Shown here: positions 24,681-40,594 of the stretch, one piece after another
How the letters are laid out: each line of letters opens with the position of its first letter
Position numbering within the stretch: the stretch's first letter is position 1
NCBI GenBank assembly: GCA_033675545.1
Contig: JAWDGP010005352.1
Coordinates: 1,103,501 to 1,167,500, forward strand
Direction of reading: 5' to 3'
Length of the DNA: 64,000 nucleotides
Source: Elysia crispata
Taxonomy: Eukaryota; Mollusca; Gastropoda; Plakobranchidae
Notes under the pieces: model-generated
The model's database searches: none
Seen by the model: the letters and a program-made list of their open reading frames with translations, nothing else
Told to the model about the DNA's origin: nothing
Made by a program: the position numbers and the translations under genes

Positions 24681-24780
24681 GTACGTTTTCGTTTTTCTTT
24701 TAGATAAAATGAATGTGTCTTCCCACAGATGTCTTAATCAACTGAATTGAAATTTATATTCTAATTTTACGAAGAACTAC

Positions 24781-24830
<50 letters not shown>

Positions 24831-25734
24831 AATGGAATCTGAATTCCTCATGGAAAGAAGGCATTTTCTTTTTTTTTTTTTTTGGGGGGGGGTATATCTT
24901 GCCTTTAAACAACTTATATCTTATCATGCCCTACTAAGTTCTGTAACTGGTAACACATCGGCGATGCTTGGGTACCGCGTTTTGCACTTTATATCCCCTG
25001 ACAAGCTCTTTCACAAGTATAAAACAAAATGCATTGTTACGCGACCTCCAGATATTTCACTTTCTTTATTCTCTTGAATTCCAGACAAGAGGCATACAGT
25101 GATTTCTTACCTGTGTAGAACTGTCTTGCATGCACTAGAAATCCTTTGAAAGCTTCTTTCTCTAGACGGAGCTTCACAGAGCTAGCCATAATATTTTCAT
25201 TAAGACAAAATTTAAAGACTCTCAAGCCCCTATCTGCAATGGGTGGGGAGTTCTTAAAGGGGAAGAAAATAAAGAGGCTCGCTAAGTTAGGTTTCAGGGC
25301 GTTAAATTTAGGCCAAGATGTATCTAGCATTTTTTTTTAGGGGGGGGGGTAATAAAGAGATACAGGTATAGATCTAGTGGAAAGGAAAGGGAAAAGGAAG
25401 AGGTGCGTGTTTAAAATAAAAAGAATTAAATAGACAAAAAAAGTTATATTTTTCCCGGTCGAAAACTCTTATTTGGGTTTCACTGCCGTCAAGATTACGC
25501 TCTGTGGAAAAATTTGTTGTAGAAGTGATTTATGTATAACTCCATTTACCTACTTGACATCAACTTAATTTTTTCCCCATATTTCTTAGAGATCCTGAAT
25601 ACCGGAAAGCTCATTGGCCTTTGTACACAACAGACCTTGAGGATTACGTCAAGATCCGCGCCAAGGGCACGCGAGTTGTGCGGCGACCCAGGAATGACGC
25701 ATGCGCGGTTTGGGCAGCACACCAAAACTCTTAA
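23173..25734 (+). CDS. Secreted cholinesterase-like protein, copy 2 (catalytic Ser and His lost)
   Basis: Tandem paralogue of the upstream esterase, in the same orientation. CDS = 23173-24680 + 25590-25734, 550 residues, intron 909 bp with a (TA)n tract. The fold-defining parts are kept: leader ~1-22, HGGGF 142-146, Trp108, Asp351 and the six disulfide cysteines (C91, C118, C280, C291, C425, C541). The nucleophile elbow reads GQGSG: codon 226 at 23848-23850 is GGC (Gly), where copy 1 has AGC (Ser). Residue 463 at 24559-24561 is TAT (Tyr), where copy 1 has CAC (His). So two of three triad residues are gone with no frame damage, which points to a non-catalytic, probably binding or signalling, protein, as in neuroligins and other esterase-like pseudoenzymes. 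All five sequons of copy 1 are absent. Ser227 next door could not take the nucleophile's place in the usual geometry (inference). Confidence 0.93.
24784..24825. repeat. (TA)n in intron of copy 2
   Basis: About 20 TA units inside the intron; absent from the intron of copy 1. Confidence 0.95.
25590..25734 (+). CDS. Esterase-like copy 2, terminal exon
   Basis: Acceptor TTCTTAG at 25583-25589, 145 bases as in copy 1, stop TAA 25732-25734. It encodes DPEYRKAHWPLYTTDLEDYV...ACAVW. Confidence 0.91.
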
Positions 25735-25905
25735 CAGTCGAGCTTCCCCACGACATGGCTGAATTTCCGATGCACAGTGGATTCAGATTAAATCAACAAC
25801 CTTTAGAAAACGCTGGACCTATTCTAAATGTTGGTCCTGCCCCACCGTGCTGTCTTCGGTTGTTAGGTCAAGTGCCAGTCACATAGCTCTGTAATCTCAC
25901 TCGAC

Positions 25906-25911
25906 AATAAA
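25906..25911 (+). promoter_or_regulatory. Poly(A) signal, esterase-like copy 2
   Basis: AATAAA about 170 bases after the stop codon. Confidence 0.5.
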
Positions 25912-26985
25912 ACAAATGGGAAGAAACAACAAAGTTTTTGGTTTTGCGTTCCTTACTTTCACAATCATTTGAACATCCATTCACTTATTTCAAGATGAGG
26001 TATGAAATATGGGACTTACTGTAAACAATCTAAATATCTACTTAAGTTTGTTTGTAATTAGGAATTAGGAAGGCAGCATGTTTTGAAGAGACAAGGATTG
26101 GCAAGGATTAAAAAAAAAATGAAAATAATTTTTTTTTTAACTTCAAACCAGCAAGTAACAAAGATTTGCCTTAAGACAGGCAGCAGGCCGAAAAATGGTG
26201 ATCTTAGAACTTACCCTGAGAGTGTTATTTTGCCGTTCAGAATTCACAAAAACTCATCCACTGATGATTTCTGCAACTTTTTACTTTCACGTGTGGATTG
26301 ATAAGTTCTAGCTGACATGGACGGTTAAAATTATGGTGAATCGCGCGAAATTTATAATTTTAACACCAAATGTCTTATTTATACCTCATTTTCCAAAACT
26401 GATGCGCATTATGAACACGGGAGATAATTCTGCTTGTTTCTCATAAATTTTGTTTTCTTTTTAACATCCCTTGGGTATAACAACACGCCTTGCCTTGGCG
26501 CAAAAGGCGATATGCGAATTTAATAATTATACAACGATAATGCTAAGGAACAATTAAAAAAAAAAATGGAGATTTAAATATTATGGTGAGGGAGTCGGGA
26601 CGGGGAAGGGTATTTTTTATGCTTAAAAGTCATATTGTGCTTTACTATAAAGTTCGCCAATTAGATCTACACGATAATTTTTTTTCAAAGCTAAGGGTGA
26701 TAATCTTTCAACTCTTTGAATTTTAAAATTCCATCTCAGTTACTTTGTATATAGTTCCTGTTATGATTGGTCTAACAAAATGCTTTTTAGGTTTTAAGAT
26801 TCAGATAATGTTCCTCTTGCAAACACAACAGAAGAGGAAGATGTTAAGCTCATAAAGAAGATAATTTTGCCTTGACTTCATACATCTTTGATTTAATGTT
26901 CGTCTCCCTTGGGTAAACCTAGAAATTATTTGGCATGTTGCAGTTATCCCCTTGGCTTGTATCTTTATTAAAAGAGAGGGGGGGG
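25912..26985. other. Intergenic, no gene seen
   Basis: AT-rich; nothing recognised. Confidence 0.5.

Positions 26986-26989
<4 letters not shown>

Positions 26990-27079
<90 letters not shown>
26990..27079 (+). repeat. (GA)n microsatellite
   Basis: About 42 GA units following a short G run. Confidence 0.97.
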
Positions 27080-27082
<3 letters not shown>

Positions 27083-27339
27083 TAACAGATACTTCTGCAA
27101 AGTTAAGTTTGACTCAAAGGTCGACGGATGGAAGGGAGCAAATCGCCTTGTCCAGTTATGGGCAGTTTCTGTCTAGAGTACTCTGTGAAATTTATGCTCC
27201 GCTTGATAAACCCAAGTCTATAACAGTTACTGAAATAGAACACATTGATAGACTGGAAATCTGCAATAAAATACATTTTTATGTTTTACTGAAAGAGTTT
27301 GTATTATTAATCACAACCAAGTCCCACTATAGAGAGTGA

Positions 27340-27483
<144 letters not shown>

Positions 27484-27557
27484 CAGAGGGAAGGGACAAA
27501 GAGTAACTGGATAGAAAAGAAAAGAAAATTCAGATAAGCAGATACGAATCTGACTGT

Positions 27558-28038
<481 letters not shown>

Positions 28039-28039
28039 G

Positions 28040-28819
28040 TGGCGAATATTAGATTATTTCACTTTTGTTTAAGCTGCACGTTTATGTACCATTCTAGCAT
28101 TAACAGCAAATCATTTTAAATAGTTCATAAAAGATTTCTTTTACAGTTTTGCAGAATCCTATTTTGGTGGGTGAGTTGTCCGTCTTGGCGGTTTTAAAAA
28201 TGAACTGTAAAAAGCAAGAGTTGTAGAAATTGAATCAAAGTTAAGTTTAAATCCAGCCTACCTTTTTGTTGAGATAAATAGACTTTTACTGAAATACCTT
28301 TTTATTCTTATCTTTAAAATTAGAATTAGTATTCCTCATAGGTAAATGTTCTTTATGAGTTGTAAAAGTGTTAAGTTCCATCTGTTAATCTTCCCATATC
28401 AAGGATATTGTGTTTTGGAAGTCTATTTCAATCGGAGATATCAGTCTTGTTAATCAAAGCACGGGACAGAAGCTCAGACGCGGGTGGTATATCTGTGCCC
28501 TTAGGCGGTGGGCAACGAGTGACACTGGTAGGAACTGCGGGTCGTGGGAACAGACTTTTTCTGTGCACAGCAACCCAAAAGACAGGAAGGAAAACACTGC
28601 CTTCGTAAACTGAGTCTTGATCGCTACTGGTGAATTGAGGATTTTTTTTCGTCCAATTCTCACCAATGGTCCATGATCAACTTTCTGTCTTTCTCTTTCT
28701 CCTCACTGCGTCCTTCCTGATCTCTGATATCTGCGAATATACATGTATATCTGTCTATCTGTTTCTCTCTCATCTGTCCCTAAAGGTTTATCTTTCGCTC
28801 ATTGTTTTTGTCTGTCCGT

Positions 28820-28820
<1 letters not shown>
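28040..28820. other. Unassigned sequence
   Basis: A somewhat GC-richer patch at 28440-28620 has open frames on both strands but no recognisable domain or clear splice sites. Confidence 0.4.

Positions 28821-28822
<2 letters not shown>

Positions 28823-28873
<51 letters not shown>
28823..28873 (+). repeat. (CT)n microsatellite
   Basis: About 25 CT units. Confidence 0.96.
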
Positions 28874-28876
<3 letters not shown>

Positions 28877-29690
28877 ACTTAGTCACTGTCTGTCTTGTTT
28901 TTTTTTATATATGATCAAAGCAGCATCCGCCGATTTTTAAATAAACACAGCTTCTCTTACCAAGAGTAGAGCTGAGAACATGAGCTCACGAATTCATATG
29001 CAGCCCACTGTGTGGATCGAACTCATATCTCACAACCTACGGCGGGCGCTCTTCACATCTCACCAGGTGGCGCAGCTGGACAAAGTGGACAAACAGATCT
29101 GATTGCGAGATACGCCTCCTTGAATGTGTGCAAATATCATGACTGGCCTCTGGCACTAGAGCTATCGGCAGAGCAAGTGGATCTGGTCAGCTCTCGATGA
29201 CCATTGATAACCTAACGGTATTAGCTTACCTCTAGCTTGACCACACACGACCAGGAACGGTCCAGACTCAAATCTCCCCTGACCTGGTCTCAAAAACCTA
29301 CCCTGATGTCCTTGTTCTGCTTCTCACTCTACTTCTAATGCCTTTGTTAAAAAGTAATTTGAGTAAATCTCGCAATTTTAAAACTTGACGTTTTTGATAA
29401 AGCATGCCTCAGAGAGATTCTACAAGGTCATCGTTTAGTGACTTAGAAATGTTACCATTCGGGAGAGAAGTCATGGCGTTCTACCGACACAAGGAGTTGC
29501 TCTGATGGGCTTATGCTCTGAGAAGCAGTCACGTCTATAGATTTAACAAGAAAGAGATAACAGTGTAGAAATGGATACATTTAGCTGTTCAAAACGAGTG
29601 CCGAAGTAAAGGTAAAGATTATGAAAATAATGACGATGGGCATGATGATGGTGATGATGATGATGAAGATTATGATGATGATGTGGATTA

Positions 29691-30170
29691 TAATACCGGA
29701 CTCCACACTACTGCAATCCAGTAGAGAGCGACCTCATGCCCTGAGCCGCCTGTGTGCAGGTCTGTGACTGTCAGCTCCCGGTGTATCCGCACCTGCTGAT
29801 TCGCCACTCGTCCATCGCCACAAGACTTTAGGGTTGTGCAGAATGGTGAAGTCATGACTTGCGCTAGACTTGAATTAAAGTGACGGAGAATCGCGCAGTT
29901 TGTCAGCCTCACTCTCTCGTTCGAGACCATCTGGATCCATCAGCCCGTGACCACTAAAAGTGGTTCCTTCGTGCTGTCCGCAGAATCCAGACTTCACATA
30001 CTGGGTAGACAAATCCCTATTAGTTGGAGATCTAGGATCAGCAACTGCCAACATATCTTGCGGCACGCTCGCAGGATGGTGGGGTCTCGTGGTGGTGGAA
30101 ACTTCCAGCTTGCCTCCATGGTAAAGGACTAACCTACTGCCATGCCACTACCTCAAAATAACAATAATAC
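29691..30170 (-). other. GC-richer block, possibly a decayed repeat element
   Basis: Follows a (GAT)n tract at 29636-29690 and ends in an A-rich tail (30178-30245), so read on + it looks like a tailed retroposed segment. Short interrupted frames occur on the minus strand. I do not recognise the family. Confidence 0.3.
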
Positions 30171-30384
30171 CAACTCCCCCCAAAAAAAAACAAAACAAAA
30201 CAACAACAACAAAAATAAACAACAAAAAACAACAACAACAACCAAAACATTATAAACATTATGGTGATAAAAAAAACAACTGATGATGATGATGATATAC
30301 AGTTTGTCTCTTTAAGCTGTTGTTATAACAACTTACCTGACTCGGTCCTAGATAACCTCTTTCTCTCTGTCTCTCTGTCTGCCT

Positions 30385-30389
<5 letters not shown>

Positions 30390-30434
<45 letters not shown>
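30390..30434 (+). repeat. (CT)n microsatellite
   Basis: CT run with flanking CTGT variants. Confidence 0.95.
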
Positions 30435-30437
<3 letters not shown>

Positions 30438-31034
30438 GTGTCTCTGTCTCTGTATTGTTTGCTGACATGAAGCGCCAGGAACAGCAAACCGTCTCGCTGA
30501 TGATGAAAGAGCTGGCTGAAATATTTAAAGGTTTAGATGATGGCTGAAAAGTTGATGGAACATTCAGATATGACAGCAGTGCTTGATAACGCGTTCACTT
30601 ATTTATTGGACATGATGTCAGTGGTGGTAAATTGACAACAGTGCATAAGCATGGGCTGAAAGGATTAATTTATCTGATAAGCAACTTAGAGTTTATTTAT
30701 AGGCTAATTAGGGGTTGCATTGATTGTAAGTGTTAATACAATGGCTGAAGAGTATGACCAGCGTTCTCACTTTGCTTAGTGCTGCCACAGCAAAGCCCTC
30801 CAAGGGACTCCATGTTGGGCCATAGCAGCCTTTAGAGCTGTCCTCGGCCCGGTGGCCAACACATCACAAGTTGTGCAGAAGTTTCTCACAGCATATACCT
30901 AGACCTAGCGGTCAGAATAGCCGGAGCCTCGAGAGCTACAGAAGATATCAAGTGGCAATGTGACACCACATCTTGTGACACCAGAAACTCGAGAGATTCT
31001 TAGATCGGAGCTGATAGAGGGCGTTATGAAGAAC

Positions 31035-31259
31035 CGAGGGAGAGAGCGAGAGGGAGAAAGAGAGAGAAAGAAAGGAAGAGGGAGAAAGAAAGGAAGAGAT
31101 AGAAAGGGTGAGAAGCAGAAAGAGAGAGAGAGAGAGAAAGAGTAAGAGAAAGAGAGAGAAAGAGGGAAAGAGCGAGGTAGAAAATGAGAAAGAAAGGAAC
31201 AAGGGGGGACCGAGAGAGAAAAAGAAGAAGAAGAGAGAGAAAGAGAGAGTAAGAGAGAG

Positions 31260-31356
<97 letters not shown>

Positions 31357-31372
31357 GGCAGAGAAAGACGAA
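31035..31372 (+). repeat. Polypurine tract ending in (GA)n
   Basis: About 340 bases almost purely purine (GAGA, GAAA, GGAA mixes, then a pure GA run at 31258-31352). Mirror-type purine tracts of this kind can form triplex DNA. Confidence 0.95.
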
Positions 31373-31411
31373 AAATTGTGCTTTGATCTAAGGTAACATT
31401 ATTGCAACGTA

Positions 31412-32055
31412 GATCTGACACAGACTGCATGCGATATGGATCCGACACTAGATGCATGCGATATGGATCCGACATTGGATGCATGCAACATGGATCTGAC
31501 ATTGCATGCATGTGATATGGATCCAACATTGGATGCATGCAATATAGGTCCGACATTGGATGCATGCAATATAGGTCCGACATTGGATGCATACGATATG
31601 GATCCGACACTGGATGCATGCGATATAGATCCGACACTGGATGCATGCGATATAGATCCGACACTGGATGCATGCGATATAGATCCGACACTGGATGCAT
31701 GCGATATGGATCCGACACTGGATGCATGCGATATAGATCCGACACTGGATGCATGCGATATAGATCCGACACTGGATGCATGCGATAAAGATCTGACACT
31801 GGATGCATACGATATGGATCCGACACTGGATGCATGCGATATAGATCCGACACTGGATGCATGCGATAAAGATCTGACACTGGATGCATGCGATATAGAT
31901 CCGACACTGGATGCATGCGATATAGATCCGACACTGGATGCATGCGATATGGATCCGACACTGGATGCATGCGATATGGATCCGACACTGGATGCATGCG
32001 ATATGAATCCGACACTGGATGCATGCGATATGGATCCGACATTGGATACACCTTC
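31412..32055 (+). repeat. 27-bp minisatellite, ~23 units
   Basis: The unit is GATATGGATCCGACACTGG followed by ATGCATGC. Variants carry ATAGATCC or AAAGATCTG. The 27-bp length and lack of stops leave both + frames (DMDPTLDAC, MRYRSDTGC) and minus frames (YRMHPVSDP, IHIACIQCR) open, the longest 402 codons. Palindromes ATGCAT, GCATGC and GGATCC occur in nearly every unit. The first units (31412-31590) are the most diverged. Confidence 0.95.
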
Positions 32056-32059
32056 GAAG

Positions 32060-35368
<3,309 letters not shown>

Positions 35369-35968
35369 CAGAGAGAGACAGACACAGAGATTGAGATCGA
35401 GAAAGAGAGGTTAGAGAGATGGAAACGCTAGGCTCGATGCCATGATGTGATCATTAACGTCTGTGGATCCATGCTAAGTGTCTGCATGATGGGCCAGGCA
35501 ATATTGGTCTCCCTAATGACACTGCACTAGTCAAGTGGTGGCTTATTTGGTCGACTGACCATCTGACACGATTTGTTACATTTCACGAGGAAGACATGCG
35601 AGTGTCGCCGACAGATATTGTCCTTTCTCTTTTAGTGCTGTTCACCGAAAGCCAGGTCTCTCCCATCCTAGGTTTCTGTCCAGTAATCGCCAGTTGAGGA
35701 TCTTCTGAAGCAGTGGAATGTTCATTAGTAACAAATCTAAAGGTGTGTCAAGGCGCACTCTGTAATTAAGCTAAGCACCACACTTGTTGTAAAGAGCATT
35801 GAGGTCTCTCAGCTCCTTATTTCCATCTCACACACACTCACACTTGGTAAAGGACACACACACAGGTCTGCGGCAGTGCAAATTGAGGTCAGGAAAAGTC
35901 ATGCATCTCTCGTCACTCTTCATTAAGATCTTTAGACCTTGCGATTTAGTTTCTTATGCTTCATTTTT

Positions 35969-36604
<636 letters not shown>

Positions 36605-36646
36605 GAATTTTTAACCCATGACTATAAACAGAACTGTATTACCTAC

Positions 36647-36775
36647 AGACCCAGCTAACCAAACCTGGTCTATCTCCAGACTTGGTCTATCTCCAGACCC
36701 AGTTGACCAGAACTGGTTTACGTAAAGACCCAGTTGACCAGACCTGGTTTATCTACAGCCTTAGCTGACCAGAAG
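36647..36775 (+). repeat. 31-bp tandem repeat
   Basis: AGACCCAGTTGACCAGACCT and GGTTTATCTAC form a ~31-bp unit, repeated about four times with one partial copy at 36678. Confidence 0.8.
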
Positions 36776-37100
36776 GTATTTTCCATGAAACATCGCTCTC
36801 GTTATCACTGTACTTGTTTCATCAATGCTGAAGGTAACGATGTCTGGAAACGGAGATGAGTTGAGGGGGCGGGGGTTGTTGAGTGAAAGGCGAAAGCAGG
36901 GGTAAGGAGGATGTAGAGCGAGCAACAATGAGGGTGTTTGTTAGATATTGGCTTTAATGATATTCCATGTTAGCCTTATGTAGATAGAGTCAAACAAAAG
37001 TATGGAGTTAGCACACAGGCCAAGAAGGAGAGATTACACATAGCCAAATGAAGATAGTGATTTCACTTTAAGGCAGATTATAAACAGATTTATACCAAAA

Positions 37101-37105
<5 letters not shown>

Positions 37106-37180
<75 letters not shown>

Positions 37181-37276
37181 TAGAGAGAGAGAGAGAGCGA
37201 GAGGGAGAGGAGAGAGATAGAGAGAGAGAGGAGAGATAGAGAGAGAGAGCGAGAGAGAGAGGAGAGATAGAGAGAG

Positions 37277-37354
<78 letters not shown>
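37106..37354 (+). repeat. (GA)n with GC/TA interruptions
   Basis: GA-rich tract with regularly spaced GAGC, GAGG and ATAG variants between 37170 and 37280. Confidence 0.96.
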
Positions 37355-37359
<5 letters not shown>

Positions 37360-37582
37360 ACAAAATAATCACACACAGAGAGATTACGAAATAAGGACAA
37401 AATAAAACAATATAACTGAGGTCTTGAAATCAAAACTAGTACTGTACAAAAGATGAAAATATTCATTATCACATACATCGACGATTATTTTTTAAGTGCT
37501 CAAATGTGCTCAAAAATCAATTTTTTTTTGTCTCCTGTAAAATTTTCCAAAATAGACATGAGATAGTATTGCAGAACACGGT

Positions 37583-37585
<3 letters not shown>

Positions 37586-37648
<63 letters not shown>
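37586..37648. repeat. (TA)n microsatellite
   Basis: About 31 TA units. Confidence 0.96.
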
Positions 37649-37652
<4 letters not shown>

Positions 37653-37868
37653 TACTCATTTATAAATATATATTTCAATTTTGTCAATCTGTGAGTTCGT
37701 GAGGGTATTTCAAAAGTGTTGTTGTTGTTTTTTTAAAGTATTTGTCTCCTTAGATTAATTTTTATAACAAGTTTTAATAGAGTTTATTTTCATAGTTTAG
37801 TTGATAGCTGAGGAGGAGCTTCTAGATCTAGATGTATGTCGCTTTATTTTCGAATGTTAGCTATGCTT

Positions 37869-37870
<2 letters not shown>

Positions 37871-37932
<62 letters not shown>
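37871..37932 (+). repeat. (CT)n microsatellite
   Basis: About 31 CT units. Confidence 0.96.
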
Positions 37933-37935
<3 letters not shown>

Positions 37936-38089
37936 CCACTGTCTCTTTCCCTATCTTACGGCCCTTCATTCAGTTTCTCACTGCCTCTCCGTCTTTCAAT
38001 GTCTTTCCCTCTCTTTTTCTCCCTCTTTTCCATATCTCTCTCTTTTCTCTTATCAGCTCTCTAATTCGAGGAACAACATCCTTCAAGTG

Positions 38090-38400
38090 AAGATTCTGGT
38101 CGTGGTTTACGGAGAGTGAGTGCCCCATGTACCTGAGACATCAGTACCGCCGGAGAGGGAGGTTTGATTGTCTGACCTGTGGTGAAATCTGAGCGGTGTG
38201 ATGAGTGCGACGGTGCCAGACTCGCCCTGCCTGCAGCTGCTCAGTTCACAGGCGGTGCTTCACGGTGCGAGGTGAGGAGTGGGCGGGCTTTAATGGCGCG
38301 TACTTGACGTCCTGGAGGGGGGCACAGTTCCTTGTGATGATAGACACTCTCCCCCGCTCTCATTTCGCTCACAGTGCTCCCTCCACCTTTTGAGGGAATG
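38090..38400. other. GC-richer unassigned block
   Basis: Locally GC-rich compared with its surroundings. Short open frames only, with no domain or element recognised. Confidence 0.3.
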
Positions 38401-39129
38401 GCATGAAATATGGTTTCAGGATAGACAATAGAGGACCTTGTAGTACCGATTCCGCGGACTGAAGAGGTGGGGTTTTACTGGCGGACGGACGCACTATGAT
38501 CATGATGTCAGTGTCAGTATAGATAGCAGGCATAGTAGAGGCGATGTGATTTGACACTCGAATAGTATTTTACATGCTGGGAAAGAACTCTACAGAGCTT
38601 TGCACCTTAAGGCGAGCTTTGAAACACTCACCTTGCGAAAACGGGAAGGAAAGGATCTTATTTTGAGAGAAACTGATGAAAACAGTGATACTATAGTTTT
38701 TGATGTTTCTTTTACCGAGCTGTTGAGCCAGGAAGATACGGCAGCAGTTATTGTCAAATCGATATAAAATGTAGTAGTAATGAAGACCGGTGGGTTGATA
38801 ATGGGCTATCACCGAGTAGGACAGGCAGGTAGATAAAGATAGATCTATTAAATAAAAGATACAATATAGGTTAATGTAAACATACAAAGGCTCATGGACA
38901 GATAGAAGGATACACATAGATGGATGTCACATGTGAAATAAATAGGAAGAAAAAAATATTATAGATTTTAAAGAGATTTGATTGATTTTTAGATAGATAG
39001 AAAGATACATACAAAGACTATAGACAGAAAGTTTGATAAAATTCATAGAATGGTTGATTATTTTAGAGATACATTGATTGATATAACTATGAATAAACAG
39101 ACACATTCAATAGGTGTATAAATAAATAA

Positions 39130-39276
<147 letters not shown>

Positions 39277-39476
39277 CAACAAACAAATAGATAGATAGAC
39301 AGAGATTGTTTGAAAACTGATAGATTCATTCTTAGATTAAAAAAAAAGATTGGTTAATAAATGAATAGCTATATATAGACTGAAACAAAAAGAGAATGAC
39401 ACACAGCTTTACAATAAAGATAGATAATAGTATTGATTTAAAGAAAAAATAGATCGACAGAGTGGGGAGGGGGGAC

Positions 39477-39660
<184 letters not shown>

Positions 39661-39887
39661 AGAGACAGAAAGACAGAGAGGAAAATGTAAATGATTTAGA
39701 TTGATAAATAAGAAAGTATACAGGTTAATAGATCGATGATAGGCAGATGGAGAAATAAAAAAAAATAAATTGATTCGTATGGGGATTGATAGATTGACAT
39801 ATATGTAGAAAAATGAAAAGATAGAAATATGAATTATAGGTAGGTTGGTAGGTTAGTGGATTGGTAGATAGACTGCTAAAAGGACAA

Positions 39888-39903
39888 ATAGATAGATAGA
39901 TAG

Positions 39904-39965
<62 letters not shown>
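39888..39965. repeat. (GATA)n-(TA)n microsatellite
   Basis: Four GATA units followed by about 29 TA units. Confidence 0.95.
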
Positions 39966-39970
<5 letters not shown>

Positions 39971-40095
39971 TAGATAAATAGATAAATGAATAAACAAATA
40001 GATAATTAGATGGGTAGAGACATAGAAAGATATATGAATCAAAAGTCGAATTGTACTTAACAGCCCTAATATAAGCTGCAGAAGTTCTCTCACAC

Positions 40096-40592
40096 CGCGA
40101 ACCGCGATCTTAGCAAGCCATGATTCTAGCGGATTTGATCCTAGCGAGATGTGATCCTAGCGAGCCGTGATTAGAGCGAGATGTGATACTTGCGAGCCAT
40201 GATCCTAGCTAACCGTGATCTAAGCGAGCCATGATCCTAGCTAGCCGTGATCCTAGCGAGCCGTGATTAGAGCAAGATGTGATCTTAGCAAGCCATGATA
40301 CTAGCGAGCCGCGATCAGAGCGACCTGTGATCTTAGCAAGCCGTGATCCTAGCAAGCTGAGATCTTAACAAGCCATGATCCTAGCGAGCCGTGATCAGAG
40401 CGAGCTGTGATCAGAGCGATCCATGATCATAGCAAGCCGTGATCCTAGCAAGCTGAGATCCTAGCAAGCCATGACCCTAGCAAGCCGTGATCCTAGCGAG
40501 CCGTGATCAGAGAGCGGGCTATGATCATAGCGATCCATGATCCTAGCAAGCTGTGATCCTTGCAAGCTGAGATCTTATCCAGCCATGATTAG
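40096..40592 (+). repeat. 16-bp minisatellite, ~31 units
   Basis: The unit is TGATCCTAGCGAGCCG. Common variants are TGATCTTAGCAAGCCA and TGATCAGAGCGAGCTG, in the same 16-bp register. One extra 2-bp insertion occurs near 40512 (AGAGAGCGGG). Confidence 0.92.
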
Positions 40593-40594
40593 CG

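Noticed and set aside
28405..28615. Overlapping 66-70-codon frames on both strands
   Set aside because: No domain, no splice signals and no codon periodicity that I could judge by eye.
40096..40592. CRISPR-like array
   Set aside because: Units are contiguous 16-mers without spacers, in a eukaryotic genome. The other tandem arrays fail for the same reason.
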